Under the pieces are notes generated by a model. That model was not told the DNA's origin and ran no database searches. It saw only the letters and a list, made by a program, of their open reading frames with translations. Shown here in pieces: positions 44,574 to 53,231 of a DNA stretch of 64,000 nucleotides (within the stretch, counting starts at the first letter, position 1; the number at the start of each line of letters is the position of its first letter). Location: positions 1 through 64,000 of the forward strand of contig JAJFHZ010000031.1 of NCBI GenBank assembly GCA_021775355.1, in the 5' to 3' direction. The position numbers were made by a program, and so were the translations under genes. The DNA is from Amylibacter sp. (lineage in GTDB: Bacteria > Pseudomonadota > Alphaproteobacteria > Rhodobacterales > Rhodobacteraceae).

Positions 44574-45482
44574 ATGCCAATTTGGATACCCATAACAATT
44601 GCCGCGGCTTTTGCGCAAAACTTGCGCTTTATGCTGCAAAAGCACCTGAAAGCTACGCAACTTACGACAGGGGGCGCCACATTCGCGCGCTTTCTGTTCG
44701 CTGCGCCAATGGCGGTGCTGATGATTGTGACTATGGCCAATCTGGGTTGGGATGTCCCGCAAGGTTCAAACCGCACATGGGTCTTTGTGATAACGGGCGG
44801 CACTGCACAAATCTTGGCGACAATGCTGGTTGTGGCACTTTTCGCCGAGCGCAATTTTGCCGTTGGTATTACCTTGAAAAAAACCGAAACCATATTGACG
44901 GCCATCGTCGGGTTTATCGTGTTGGGTGAAGGTTTATCGCTATGGGCCGGTATCGCCATTATGGTTGGTATTCTAGGTGTGATCTTGTTGTCCGATCCGC
45001 CCAAGTTGGCGGGCAGCAGCAATTGGTATAAGCGTGTTTTTAATCGCGCGTCTGCCTACGGTATCGGTTCTGGTGCCTTATTCGCCGTCTCCGCCACAAG
45101 TTATCGCGGCGCATCTTTATCCTTGAATTCAGGTGATTTTATTATCCGTGCTGTCTTTACTTTGGCTTGTGTCACGACGTTTCAAACCATCGCGATGAGC
45201 ATATGGTTGCGCTTGCGCGAGCCGGGTGAAATGACCCGCGTCTTACAGTCATGGCGGGTTACGTTCCTTGTCGGATTGACCGGAGTGTTAGGCTCATTAG
45301 GTTGGTTCATGGCCTTCACTTTGCAAAATGCAGCTTATGTCAAAGCGCTGGGCCAAATTGAGCTGGTCTTCACATTTGCCGCCTCTTACCTGATTTTCAA
45401 AGAGCGCAGCACTTGGCGTGAAATTTTCGGTATCGGGTTGGTTGTAGTCAGTATTTTGTTGCTGATATTGGTGATCAGTTAA
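44574..45482 (+). CDS. EamA/DMT-superfamily metabolite exporter
   Basis: 302 residues, ten predicted helices arranged as two EamA repeats (first ends VGFIVLGEGLSLWAGIAIMV, second ends FAASYLIFKERSTWREIFGI). Starts one base after the aldo/keto reductase stop. Exports a small metabolite; identity unknown. Its TAA interlocks with the SoeC stop codon on the minus strand. Confidence 0.85.
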   Translation: MPIWIPITIAAAFAQNLRFMLQKHLKATQLTTGGATFARFLFAAPMAVLMIVTMANLGWDVPQGSNRTWVFVITGGTAQILATMLVVALFAERNFAVGITLKKTETILTAIVGFIVLGEGLSLWAGIAIMVGILGVILLSDPPKLAGSSNWYKRVFNRASAYGIGSGALFAVSATSYRGASLSLNSGDFIIRAVFTLACVTTFQTIAMSIWLRLREPGEMTRVLQSWRVTFLVGLTGVLGSLGWFMAFTLQNAAYVKALGQIELVFTFAASYLIFKERSTWREIFGIGLVVVSILLLILVIS

Positions 45483-46354
45483 CGCTTGTCGTAATACAAC
45501 CCCACAACATGCTCGGCTTCTGCAAAGAACAGCCAGCGTGATGTGAACAACCCGATTACATGCAAGGCGATGATCAACAACGCGCTTAAGTGATTGATCT
45601 GAAACAGTCCCAACAAAACCACGGGGATGACACCCAAACAAAGGGCCGCGATGACGCGCAGTTTAAAACTGTGTTTGCGCCCAATGACATGCACCATTTC
45701 ACGGGTCAGATAGTTTTCGCCCGAATGCGGTGATTCCAATAGACGCACCTTGCCCAGATGGCCCAGCCCTGTGGCGGTTTCAATGTTGTGGCCTGCCAGT
45801 GCAAAGCTTAGATCGCCAAGCATCCATGACAGGATTTGCACAAGTGTCAGGATTGCCAATAAAAGAAGTGCAAAAGGCAACTGGGCTGCCAACAAAGCCC
45901 CGCCTGACAATGCATAAAGCAAGAACAGGATGGGTGTTGTGGTCATGTTCCAGCGCGGCACTGTTTTCAGTTGCCCGTATATCATTGAAGTACAATAAAC
46001 GGCGGTAATGCTCAAAGCACTACCCAGCCAGCCTAGGGGGGCGACACGGATGCCCACAAAAATCAGCAGGGCTGCATATACCCCCATAGCCAATAATGCG
46101 GCGACAGCAACCACACCTTCACGGCTTAACCATGATGTGCGCCATTGGCTGAAAGCTTTCATGGCGCGCTGCGGGTTGCCAAGGTGAAAGGTTGATGCCA
46201 GCAATCCGCCTACGGCCAATGCGTAGGCGATGCAGAAGAACACAAAAGCTGATCCCCCGGAAACATCAGGTTTGCCGAGTCCCAGAAAGAACATCAGACC
46301 GAAGCCAAGACCGGAAAGAGATGTGAAAATTATAACGGATGCGGCTGGGTGCAT
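45479..46354 (-). CDS. soeC: Membrane anchor subunit of molybdenum enzyme (SoeC/DmsC-like)
   Basis: 291 residues from ATG 46354, one base after the soeB stop; the extension to 46423 would overlap soeB. Eight predicted helices, DmsC/NrfD-like architecture, with the opening MHPAASVIIFTSLSGLGFGL that is characteristic of SoeC/DmsC anchors. Accepts electrons into the quinone pool from SoeAB. The alternative of a DMSO reductase anchor is less likely because SoeA lacks a Tat signal. Confidence 0.78.
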   Translation of the reverse strand: MHPAASVIIFTSLSGLGFGLMFFLGLGKPDVSGGSAFVFFCIAYALAVGGLLASTFHLGNPQRAMKAFSQWRTSWLSREGVVAVAALLAMGVYAALLIFVGIRVAPLGWLGSALSITAVYCTSMIYGQLKTVPRWNMTTTPILFLLYALSGGALLAAQLPFALLLLAILTLVQILSWMLGDLSFALAGHNIETATGLGHLGKVRLLESPHSGENYLTREMVHVIGRKHSFKLRVIAALCLGVIPVVLLGLFQINHLSALLIIALHVIGLFTSRWLFFAEAEHVVGLYYDKR

Positions 46355-46355
46355 A

Positions 46356-47111
46356 TCAAAGTGCCTCCAATGCTTTATCGAGCCAACCAAGCAGGCCCTT
46401 TGGTGTTTCAGCCACGGGTTCAAGGAACGGGGCCAAAATGTCTATGTCGCCGTCTGTCTGAATATCGGCCTTGGGTCGGGGTGGCAGGTAACGGTTCACG
46501 GGTTTCGTATCCTGTTGCGGCATCAGTTGCATGCCGCCACGCGCTGCTGACATGCGTGACACGTCACTTTCAGGATCTGCAAAATCGCCGAAATGACGCG
46601 CATTGGCAGGGCATGTGCGTACGCAGGCAGGTTCACGGTCAATTTCCGGCAAGTTCTCATTATAAATGCGATCAACACAAAGTGTGCATTTCTTCATAAC
46701 ACCTTCCGCCGCATCCAATTCCCGCGCGCCATACGGGCAGGCCCATGCGCATAAACCGCAGCCGATACAATCACTTTCGTTGACCAGAACAATGCCGTCT
46801 TCACTGCGTTTGTAGCTTGCACCTGTGGGGCAGACGGTTACACAGGGTGCATCTTCGCAATGTAGGCAGGATTTGGGAAAATGTACGGTTTGTGCAAGTT
46901 TATCGTCTGATTTCACCTCATAAGTGTGAATTCTGTTTAGAAATGTACCAACAGGATTGCTACCATAGGCGTCTATATCCGACAATGGCGCGCCATAATT
47001 CGAGGTATTCCATTCCTTGCAGTTGATCACGCAGGCATGACAGCCAACGCAAATGTCAAGGTCGATCACAAGACCAAGTTTCTTAGTGGTGGAGGTTGGA
47101 AGATCGGTCAT
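46356..47111 (-). CDS. soeB: Iron-sulfur subunit of sulfite dehydrogenase (SoeB/DmsB-like)
   Basis: 251 residues with four cysteine clusters of a DmsB-type ferredoxin: CVGCHACVINCKEWN, CLHCEDAPCVTVCPTGAS, CIGCGLCAWACPYGAR, and CTLCVDRIYNENLP with CVRTCPANAR. Transfers electrons from the Mo subunit to the membrane anchor. No signal peptide. Separated from soeA by one base and from soeC by one base, so the three form a tight operon. Confidence 0.85.
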   Translation of the reverse strand: MTDLPTSTTKKLGLVIDLDICVGCHACVINCKEWNTSNYGAPLSDIDAYGSNPVGTFLNRIHTYEVKSDDKLAQTVHFPKSCLHCEDAPCVTVCPTGASYKRSEDGIVLVNESDCIGCGLCAWACPYGARELDAAEGVMKKCTLCVDRIYNENLPEIDREPACVRTCPANARHFGDFADPESDVSRMSAARGGMQLMPQQDTKPVNRYLPPRPKADIQTDGDIDILAPFLEPVAETPKGLLGWLDKALEAL

Positions 47112-47112
47112 C

Positions 47113-49941
47113 CTAAAACTCCTCCCCGTAAGCTATATCTTTGGGGCCTTGCCCCACGGGTGAGGTTTGCGCAGGTGTTTCCGGCTGGCTGACACCATCC
47201 TCTGTAGGGGCTTTTTCGATCTTCACGCGCAAGTCATACCACGCCGCTTGTCCTGTGATCGGGTCAGAGTTCGACCAGCGCAATCCGTCGCCTTTGCTTG
47301 GCAGAAGTTCGTGGATCAAATGGTTCAGCAAAAAGCCTTTTGTGGTCTCCGGTGCATTTTCATCTAATGCCCACGCACCTTTGCGTTTGCCAATGGCGTT
47401 CCACGTCCAGACCGTATGCGGGTTCAGCGCGTCCATGCGCACAACCGGTACTTTTATTTTGCCATGATGCGAGGTCAGATACGCCCAGTCACCTTCTTTA
47501 AATCTGTGTTTGCGCCAAACTTCACCCGAAACATAAAGCGGGTTGGTGCCGTGAATTTGGCGTAACCATGCGTTTTGTGATCCCCATGAATGGTACATCG
47601 CGGCGGGGCGTTGGGTTAAAGCGTGCAGCGGATATTCATCGCAATCCACGCCTTGTTCCTCGTATGGAGGCCACCAAACGGGCAGGGGATCCATTGCCTC
47701 AATCAATTGGGCACGCAAATGGTCTGGCGGTTGCAGCTCACCCTTACCTTCTGCTGCGAGTCGGAATTTTTGCATCGGTTCGACATAGATATTGAAAAGG
47801 TAGGGGGCGGGTTTATCGAATATTCCGCGCTCTACCGCCCAGTCCTGATAGGCCTTGTTCCACGGTTTGTAGAACAGGGCTTCATCGGGAATATGGTCTT
47901 GCCAGAACCCACCGTTTTCAATGTATTTATTGATCTGTTCAGGGTTTGGCGCACCGCGCCCTTTGCCCTTGCCATCCTCACCACGGAACCCGGCCAAAGG
48001 CCCCACACCGGGGCGACGTTCGTGGTTAACGATATAATCCGCGTAATCCGCGTATTTGGCTGTGCCATCCTCATTCACAAACCCCGGTAAGCCCAGTTTC
48101 GAACCCAATTGGATCAGGGCAGACTGAAACCCGCGCACATCGCGGTCGGGCTCCACCACGGGCCAGCGGATACTGTCACATACCGCGTCCGCCTCGGATA
48201 TGGGCCTGTCCAGCAGGCTGATACAGTCGTGGCGTTCCAGATAGGTTGTGTCAGGCAGGATCAGATCGGCAAAGGCTACCATTTCAGACGAATAAGCATC
48301 GGAATAGATGATATTCGGGATCACATAATTGCCATCCTCATCCTTATCGGTCAGCATATCCATGACACCGCGCGAATTCATTGAAGAATTCCATGACATA
48401 TTCGCCATATACATGAACAAAGTGTCGATCTTATAGGGATCGCCCGCATGTGCGTTCGAAATCACCATATGCATCATACCATGCGCCGATAGCGGGTTTT
48501 CCCATGTAAACGCTTTATCAATACGGATAGGTGTGCCGCTAGCGTTCAGTGCTAAATCTTCAGGGCCTGTTGGAAAACCCAAATGCGGCCCGTTCAATGG
48601 TCCACCGGGTGTGGCGTAACTGTGCGGTGTTGGATGAATGCCCACAGGTTTAGGGTAGGGCGGTTTGAAACGGTAGCCACCCGGCACCTCGACACTGCCC
48701 AACAGGATTTGCAGCAGGTGAATGGCGCGGCAGGTTTGAAAGCCGTTGGAATGGGCCGAAATCCCGCGCATAGCGTGGAATGACACAGGCCGCCCTGTCA
48801 TGGTTCCGTGTTTTTCACCCTTCCAGTCGGTCCACGGCTGATCAATGGTGATTTCTTGTTCAAATGCCACATGCGCCAGTTCTGCGGCCAATCGGCGGAT
48901 GCGGTCCGCTGATATCCCGCAACGTTCTGCTACTGCTTCGGGGGCATAGTCATCCGACAGATATTTTTCGGTCATCAACTGGAATACAGGCGTGTATTTC
49001 GTGCCCTGATAAGTGATCTCGCCCGTAAAGACAGGCTTCACACCCTTTTTGTCAAAGGCCGCAGGCTTACCCGTAACACGGTCCTGCACCATAAATTGCC
49101 CTTGCACATCACGTAGCAATAACCCGTGTTCATCCGAGGCTTCATCCATATTCACCAGCATCGGCGCGTTGGTGTAGCGCATCAGGTATTCCAGATCGAC
49201 CTTGCCGGCTTTCAGCAAAACATGGATCATCGCCAACACAAACAATCCGTCTGTGCCGGGTGTGATGCCAACCCACTCATCAGCAATTGCATTATAGCCC
49301 GTTCGCACAGGGTTCACGCCGACGATTTTGGCACCACGTGCTTTTAGTTTAGACAGCCCCATTTTGATCGGATTACTGTCATGGTCTTCGGCAACCCCGA
49401 AAATCATGAACATCTTGGTACGATCCCAATCGGGCACGCCGAATTCCCAAAATGCGCCACCCATGGTGTAAATGCCGGCGGCGGCCATATTGACCGAGCA
49501 AAACCCACCGTGCGCAGCATAATTCGGGGTGCCGAACTGCTGCGCCCAAAAGCTTGTCAGCGATTGCGACTGATCGCGGCCAGTGAAAAACGCCAGCTTA
49601 TGCGGGGCCTTTTCGCGAATTGGTGCCAGATGTTTCGCAGCAATATCAAAGGCTTCATCCCAGCTGATTTCTTCAAACTTGCCTTCGCCGCGTTCGCCGA
49701 CACGCTTCATCGGCGCACGTAGGCGGGCAGGTGAGTAATGCTGCATGATCCCGGCAGAACCTTTGGCACACAACACCCCCTTGTTGATCGGGTGATCGCG
49801 GTTGCCCTCGATATACTTAACCTTGCCGTCTTTCAAATGCACATTGATGCCACACCGACACGCGCACATATAACAGGTGGTTTTGCGGATTTCGTCGGAT
49901 ACCTCTGGCGACGTATCCAGATCAGGCTGATGGTGATTCAT
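47113..49941 (-). CDS. soeA: Molybdopterin oxidoreductase catalytic subunit (SoeA-like sulfite dehydrogenase)
   Basis: 942 residues. N-terminal 4Fe-4S site C23-x2-C26-x3-C30 with C58 (KTTCYMCACRCG and GVLCAKG), then the bis-MGD Mo domain. No Tat signal, so the active site faces the cytoplasm as in SoeABC, the cytoplasmic membrane-bound sulfite dehydrogenase described in Allochromatium and found widely in roseobacters; DMSO reductases and most formate dehydrogenases of this class face the periplasm. The stretch TTCYMCACRCGINVHLKDGK strongly recalls roseobacter SoeA proteins. Position after pta and tauABC fits removal of sulfite from sulfonate breakdown. Polysulfide or thiosulfate reductase remains possible. 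Confidence 0.78.
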   Translation of the reverse strand: MNHHQPDLDTSPEVSDEIRKTTCYMCACRCGINVHLKDGKVKYIEGNRDHPINKGVLCAKGSAGIMQHYSPARLRAPMKRVGERGEGKFEEISWDEAFDIAAKHLAPIREKAPHKLAFFTGRDQSQSLTSFWAQQFGTPNYAAHGGFCSVNMAAAGIYTMGGAFWEFGVPDWDRTKMFMIFGVAEDHDSNPIKMGLSKLKARGAKIVGVNPVRTGYNAIADEWVGITPGTDGLFVLAMIHVLLKAGKVDLEYLMRYTNAPMLVNMDEASDEHGLLLRDVQGQFMVQDRVTGKPAAFDKKGVKPVFTGEITYQGTKYTPVFQLMTEKYLSDDYAPEAVAERCGISADRIRRLAAELAHVAFEQEITIDQPWTDWKGEKHGTMTGRPVSFHAMRGISAHSNGFQTCRAIHLLQILLGSVEVPGGYRFKPPYPKPVGIHPTPHSYATPGGPLNGPHLGFPTGPEDLALNASGTPIRIDKAFTWENPLSAHGMMHMVISNAHAGDPYKIDTLFMYMANMSWNSSMNSRGVMDMLTDKDEDGNYVIPNIIYSDAYSSEMVAFADLILPDTTYLERHDCISLLDRPISEADAVCDSIRWPVVEPDRDVRGFQSALIQLGSKLGLPGFVNEDGTAKYADYADYIVNHERRPGVGPLAGFRGEDGKGKGRGAPNPEQINKYIENGGFWQDHIPDEALFYKPWNKAYQDWAVERGIFDKPAPYLFNIYVEPMQKFRLAAEGKGELQPPDHLRAQLIEAMDPLPVWWPPYEEQGVDCDEYPLHALTQRPAAMYHSWGSQNAWLRQIHGTNPLYVSGEVWRKHRFKEGDWAYLTSHHGKIKVPVVRMDALNPHTVWTWNAIGKRKGAWALDENAPETTKGFLLNHLIHELLPSKGDGLRWSNSDPITGQAAWYDLRVKIEKAPTEDGVSQPETPAQTSPVGQGPKDIAYGEEF

Positions 49942-50084
49942 AAGGCTGCTTTCCCCTTTGCGCGGATTATGGGTAAATTTGTTCTAAGAGCCAGTGGAAA
50001 AAGGAATATGGTTCGGGTTTTTGTTAGACTGAAACTAGGTTCGGGTTTTAGGAAAGGTTACGGGTGCTTAGGGTGGTCATTCGC

Positions 50085-51017
50085 TTACGGGGCATCACTC
50101 AAAATTGCCGCCAATGCAACTGATGCTATCCTTGCCACCGCAGGGTCTGCGCGGCTTGTTAGCAGGATCGGGACTTTGGCACCCATCACAACACCTGCGG
50201 CGCAAGCTCCCGATAGGTAGACCAGTGATTTGAACAAAGTGTTGCCGCTGACGATGTCGGGTGCGATGATCGCATCCGCGTTGCCTGCAACGGGATCGTC
50301 GCTCATACCCTTGATCGCCACACTTTCGGGCGATAGGATCAAATCAAGTGCCAAGGGGCCGGAAAAATGCGCGTTCGGGATTTCCGTACGTGCCCAGTCG
50401 CGCAATTCGCGGGCCTCACCCGATGATGGCACTGCGGGCAGCACACTTTCAGTGGCCGACAGCATTGCGACCTTTGGCTTATCGACACCCAGTTTGCGTA
50501 ATGAATCAACGCAGTAGGTAATCGCGGCTTTGCGGGTGTCCATGTCGGGGGCCACGTTTACGGCGGCATCCGACAGCAATATCGGTTTGCCCCCCGTTGG
50601 GTGCGAGATGTGGAACACATGCACCAATCGCGCGCCCGTGCGCAGACCATTATCGCGTGACAGGGCAGATTTCATGAATACATCGGTGTGCAAATGCCCC
50701 TTCATCAGCACATCTGCGCGGCCTTCACCGCAGGCAAGGGCTGCGGCATGGCCAGCCTGTTCTTCGCCCACTGTATCGATGATCTCAAACCCTGAAATAT
50801 CCCAACCCAGCTTGTCCGCCTCGGCCCTGATTACATCCGTTTCACCGGTGAAAAGTGGCTCCATAATGCCCGCAGCCGTGGCCTCATAAGCCGCCTGCAT
50901 TGGCAGTTCTGCCCCTGCACGCGCAATCGCCACACGCGGGGTTCTGGCCGATTGGGCCAACGTTAAAAGGCCGCTCGGAAGAACGGCCTTTTGTTTTGTT
51001 AGAAATGGTGATGCCAT
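50085..51017 (-). CDS. pta: Phosphate acetyltransferase/butyryltransferase-family enzyme (Pta)
   Basis: 310 residues of the short PTA/PTB fold: VLMKGHLHTDVFMKSALSRD, HVFHISHPTGGKPILLSDAA, and the end SGACAAGVVMGAKVPILLTSRAD are family hallmarks. Converts acetyl phosphate to acetyl-CoA; in sulfonate degradation it handles the acetyl phosphate released by Xsc. It starts 3 bp after tauC. The start codon at 51017 has AAAGG at 7-base spacing. A strong hairpin lies within codons 8-18 (see separate entry). A phosphate butyryltransferase activity cannot be excluded. Confidence 0.82.
   Translation of the reverse strand: MASPFLTKQKAVLPSGLLTLAQSARTPRVAIARAGAELPMQAAYEATAAGIMEPLFTGETDVIRAEADKLGWDISGFEIIDTVGEEQAGHAAALACGEGRADVLMKGHLHTDVFMKSALSRDNGLRTGARLVHVFHISHPTGGKPILLSDAAVNVAPDMDTRKAAITYCVDSLRKLGVDKPKVAMLSATESVLPAVPSSGEARELRDWARTEIPNAHFSGPLALDLILSPESVAIKGMSDDPVAGNADAIIAPDIVSGNTLFKSLVYLSGACAAGVVMGAKVPILLTSRADPAVARIASVALAAILSDAP
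50965..50992. terminator. Terminator-like hairpin inside the start of pta
   Basis: AAAAGGCCG and CGGCCTTTT are perfect 9-base arms around a 10-base loop. On the plus strand a T-rich run (GTTTTGTT) follows; on the minus strand only four T residues. It is inside the pta reading frame just after the tauC-pta junction, so it could act as a premature terminator or attenuator lowering pta-soe expression relative to tauABC. Confidence 0.55.
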
Positions 51018-51020
51018 TTG

Positions 51021-52352
51021 TTAGCCTTTGCCTTTCCAGGGAACCAAGCGGTTTTCGGCGATCCGCATCAATACGTCGATGCCGTAGCCGATAATACCAA
51101 TGATGATAATACCGATGATTACGATGTCTGTCAGTTGGAACTTAGACGCAGCGATAATCATTTTACCAGCGCCTTTTTCAGCTGCAACCAATTCAGCGGC
51201 CACAACCGTGCCCCAACAAACTCCCATCGCAACACGCGCACCTGTGAAAATCTCGGGCAAAGAGTTTGGCAGGATCACTTTCGACAGAATTTGCCGCTTA
51301 GATGCACCCAGACTATAGGCGGCATGGACTTTCGCGATATTCACACCCGACACACCCGCACGCGCCGCAATCGTCATGATCCAGAGTGCTGCAAGGAACA
51401 ACAGGCTGATTTTGCCTTGTTCACCGATGCCGAACCAGATGATGATCAACGGGATCAGAGCAAGGGGTGGCACCGGTCGCATAAATTCCACGATCGGTTC
51501 AAACCAGCCGCGAAGCCAGGAATTCAACCCCATGGCAAAACCCAAGGGGATACCGAACAGACAGCCCAATGTGAAACCGATGACAACACGGATCAAGGAC
51601 CAGAAGACGTTTTCAAACAATCCAACACCCAAGTAACCGTTTTGAAAGACATTCACAAAACGCGTCCATACCAACTCCGGGGGTGGCAAATAAAGTGCTT
51701 CCATGGTCACACCTGTTGCAGGGCGTACTGAAAGACTGCCTTTGGCTGTCATATAGACTTCGCCATCCTTGAATGGCACCGTTTGCTTTGGTGCGATTGC
51801 CTGACCGTTGATGGCCGTTACTTTGAAACCAGCTTCCTTGCCGCCGTCATCGTTGTTTTGAGCCTTGATGATCTTTGTGCGGCGTTCCGGTACGATAACT
51901 GTATCTGCCTTGGCAAACCCCGCACCACCGTCACCGGTGATTGTCGGTTTTTCGGCCTTTTTATTTGCAGCGGCATGGACGCGCACGAATACGGTTGCAT
52001 TAGCAGTGTCGCCTGTTGCATTCGTCGCTGTATATTCAAAGGATGTATCACCAACGAAAGGGCCGGGTAGAATTGGCGGCAATAGTTTAGACCCTGTCGC
52101 AATACCCCACAGCAGGAATAGTGTAACAACAGCCGCAATAGACGCTACACGGTTTGCCGTGACAGAACTTTCATCACCAAACGTGACCGTTTTCAGACTG
52201 GTATAACCTTTGATGCTTTCCTTTCTGCGGCTGTACAGATTATGGGCAAAATAGCACAGGCCACTGACCGCTAGGTAAATTACGAAAATGCCGATGATAC
52301 CCACGATCATCCATAAAGTTGTGCCGATTACGGCAATAATTTCCTGTCCCAT
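51021..52352 (-). CDS. tauC: Taurine/sulfonate ABC transporter permease TauC with long N-terminal extension
   Basis: 443 residues from ATG 52352, which overlaps the tauB stop (TAATG); the frame extends to 52397 without support. The last ~220 residues are a normal Tau/Ssu permease (PPPELVWTRFVNVF start, EAA loop AAYSLGASKRQILSKVILPN). Ahead of it lie two extra membrane helices (residues ~7-35 and ~69-86) and a soluble, probably periplasmic region of about 120 residues (~98-220) that includes a beta-sandwich-like strand pair (TSFEYTATNATGDTANATVF). E. coli TauC is about 275 residues, so this is much longer. The extra region may contact TauA. Confidence 0.85.
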   Translation of the reverse strand: MGQEIIAVIGTTLWMIVGIIGIFVIYLAVSGLCYFAHNLYSRRKESIKGYTSLKTVTFGDESSVTANRVASIAAVVTLFLLWGIATGSKLLPPILPGPFVGDTSFEYTATNATGDTANATVFVRVHAAANKKAEKPTITGDGGAGFAKADTVIVPERRTKIIKAQNNDDGGKEAGFKVTAINGQAIAPKQTVPFKDGEVYMTAKGSLSVRPATGVTMEALYLPPPELVWTRFVNVFQNGYLGVGLFENVFWSLIRVVIGFTLGCLFGIPLGFAMGLNSWLRGWFEPIVEFMRPVPPLALIPLIIIWFGIGEQGKISLLFLAALWIMTIAARAGVSGVNIAKVHAAYSLGASKRQILSKVILPNSLPEIFTGARVAMGVCWGTVVAAELVAAEKGAGKMIIAASKFQLTDIVIIGIIIIGIIGYGIDVLMRIAENRLVPWKGKG

Positions 52353-53155
52353 TATGCGTCCTCCGTCCGGCCCATAATTTCTTCTTCCATGTCCCAAATC
52401 ATGTTCAGGATTTCATCGCGTGTCGGCCCGAAATCTTTGTGGCGTTTCACTTCGCGCAAATCTGCACCAACGCCCAATTCTGCAAACGGCAGTCTGTACT
52501 CTTTATGAATACGGCCGGGGCGCGGTGCCATAACCAACAGACGTTCGCCCAATAGCAGGGCCTCTTCCACCGAGTGTGTGATCAAAATGATAGTTTTGCC
52601 GGTTTTTTTCCAGATGTCCAATACCAGACTTTGCATCTTTTCGCGGGTCAGTGCGTCAAGCGCGCCAAGTGGTTCATCCATCAAAATTACGTCAGGTTCA
52701 TTGGCCAAGCAGCGGGCCAAAGCCACACGTTGCTGCATGCCGCCAGACATTTCGTAAATCATTTTTTCGCCGAAATCCTGCAAACCAACGATGTCCAGCA
52801 ACTCTTTAACCTTGGCGTCTATTTCAGCTTGTGGGGTGCCCTTCATTTTGGGGCCAAAACCGATGTTTTTGGAAACATTCATCCATTCAAACAATGCACC
52901 ATGCTGGAAAACCATCCCGCGTTCGGGATGTGGGCCAGTAATTTCATGGCCGTTGATGTTCATGTTTCCGGCCGTTTGTGCCAAGAAACCTGCAAGAATA
53001 TTTAGAAATGTGGTTTTCCCACAGCCAGAAGGGCCCAGAACCGACATCAGTTCGCCTTCTTTGATTTCCAGATTGATGTTTTTCAATGCCTCTACTTTGC
53101 TGCCATTCGGCAATTCAAAGGTCATGGATACATCATCTATGACTAGTCCCGACAT
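52352..53155 (-). CDS. tauB: Taurine/sulfonate ABC transporter ATP-binding protein TauB
   Basis: 267 residues. Walker A GPSGCGKTT, Q-loop MVFQHGALFEWM, signature MSGGMQQRVALAR, Walker B VILMDEPLGALD, switch ITHSVEEALLLG. Nitrate/sulfonate/taurine subfamily. Stop overlaps the tauC start. Preceded by a 76-bp gap holding a perfect hairpin after tauA. Confidence 0.92.
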   Translation of the reverse strand: MSGLVIDDVSMTFELPNGSKVEALKNINLEIKEGELMSVLGPSGCGKTTFLNILAGFLAQTAGNMNINGHEITGPHPERGMVFQHGALFEWMNVSKNIGFGPKMKGTPQAEIDAKVKELLDIVGLQDFGEKMIYEMSGGMQQRVALARCLANEPDVILMDEPLGALDALTREKMQSLVLDIWKKTGKTIILITHSVEEALLLGERLLVMAPRPGRIHKEYRLPFAELGVGADLREVKRHKDFGPTRDEILNMIWDMEEEIMGRTEDA

Positions 53156-53182
53156 AAAGCCCCCATTTTTTAATGATAATTA

Positions 53183-53206
53183 GCGTGGCCTAGGTTTAGG
53201 CCACGC
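53183..53206 (-). terminator. Intercistronic hairpin between tauA and tauB
   Basis: GCGTGGCCTA-GGTT-TAGGCCACGC: perfect 10-base arms with a 4-base loop, 26 bp after the tauA stop. The T-rich run on the minus strand is weak, so a partial terminator or mRNA stabiliser is more likely than a complete stop. It mirrors the aapJ/aapQ hairpin. Confidence 0.7.
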
Positions 53207-53231
53207 TCATTTTTATTCCCGAATAGGAAGC

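Noticed and set aside
47113..49941. Assignment of this gene as DMSO reductase (dmsA) or periplasmic formate dehydrogenase
   Set aside because: No twin-arginine signal is present at the N-terminus and the context is sulfonate/pta, so a cytoplasmic SoeA-type sulfite dehydrogenase fits better.
50010..50050. Direct repeat GGTTCGGGTTTT (50010-50021 and 50038-50049) upstream of soeA
   Set aside because: Twelve bases repeated once at 28-bp spacing in a low-complexity G/T-rich stretch; too little to call an operator or promoter element.
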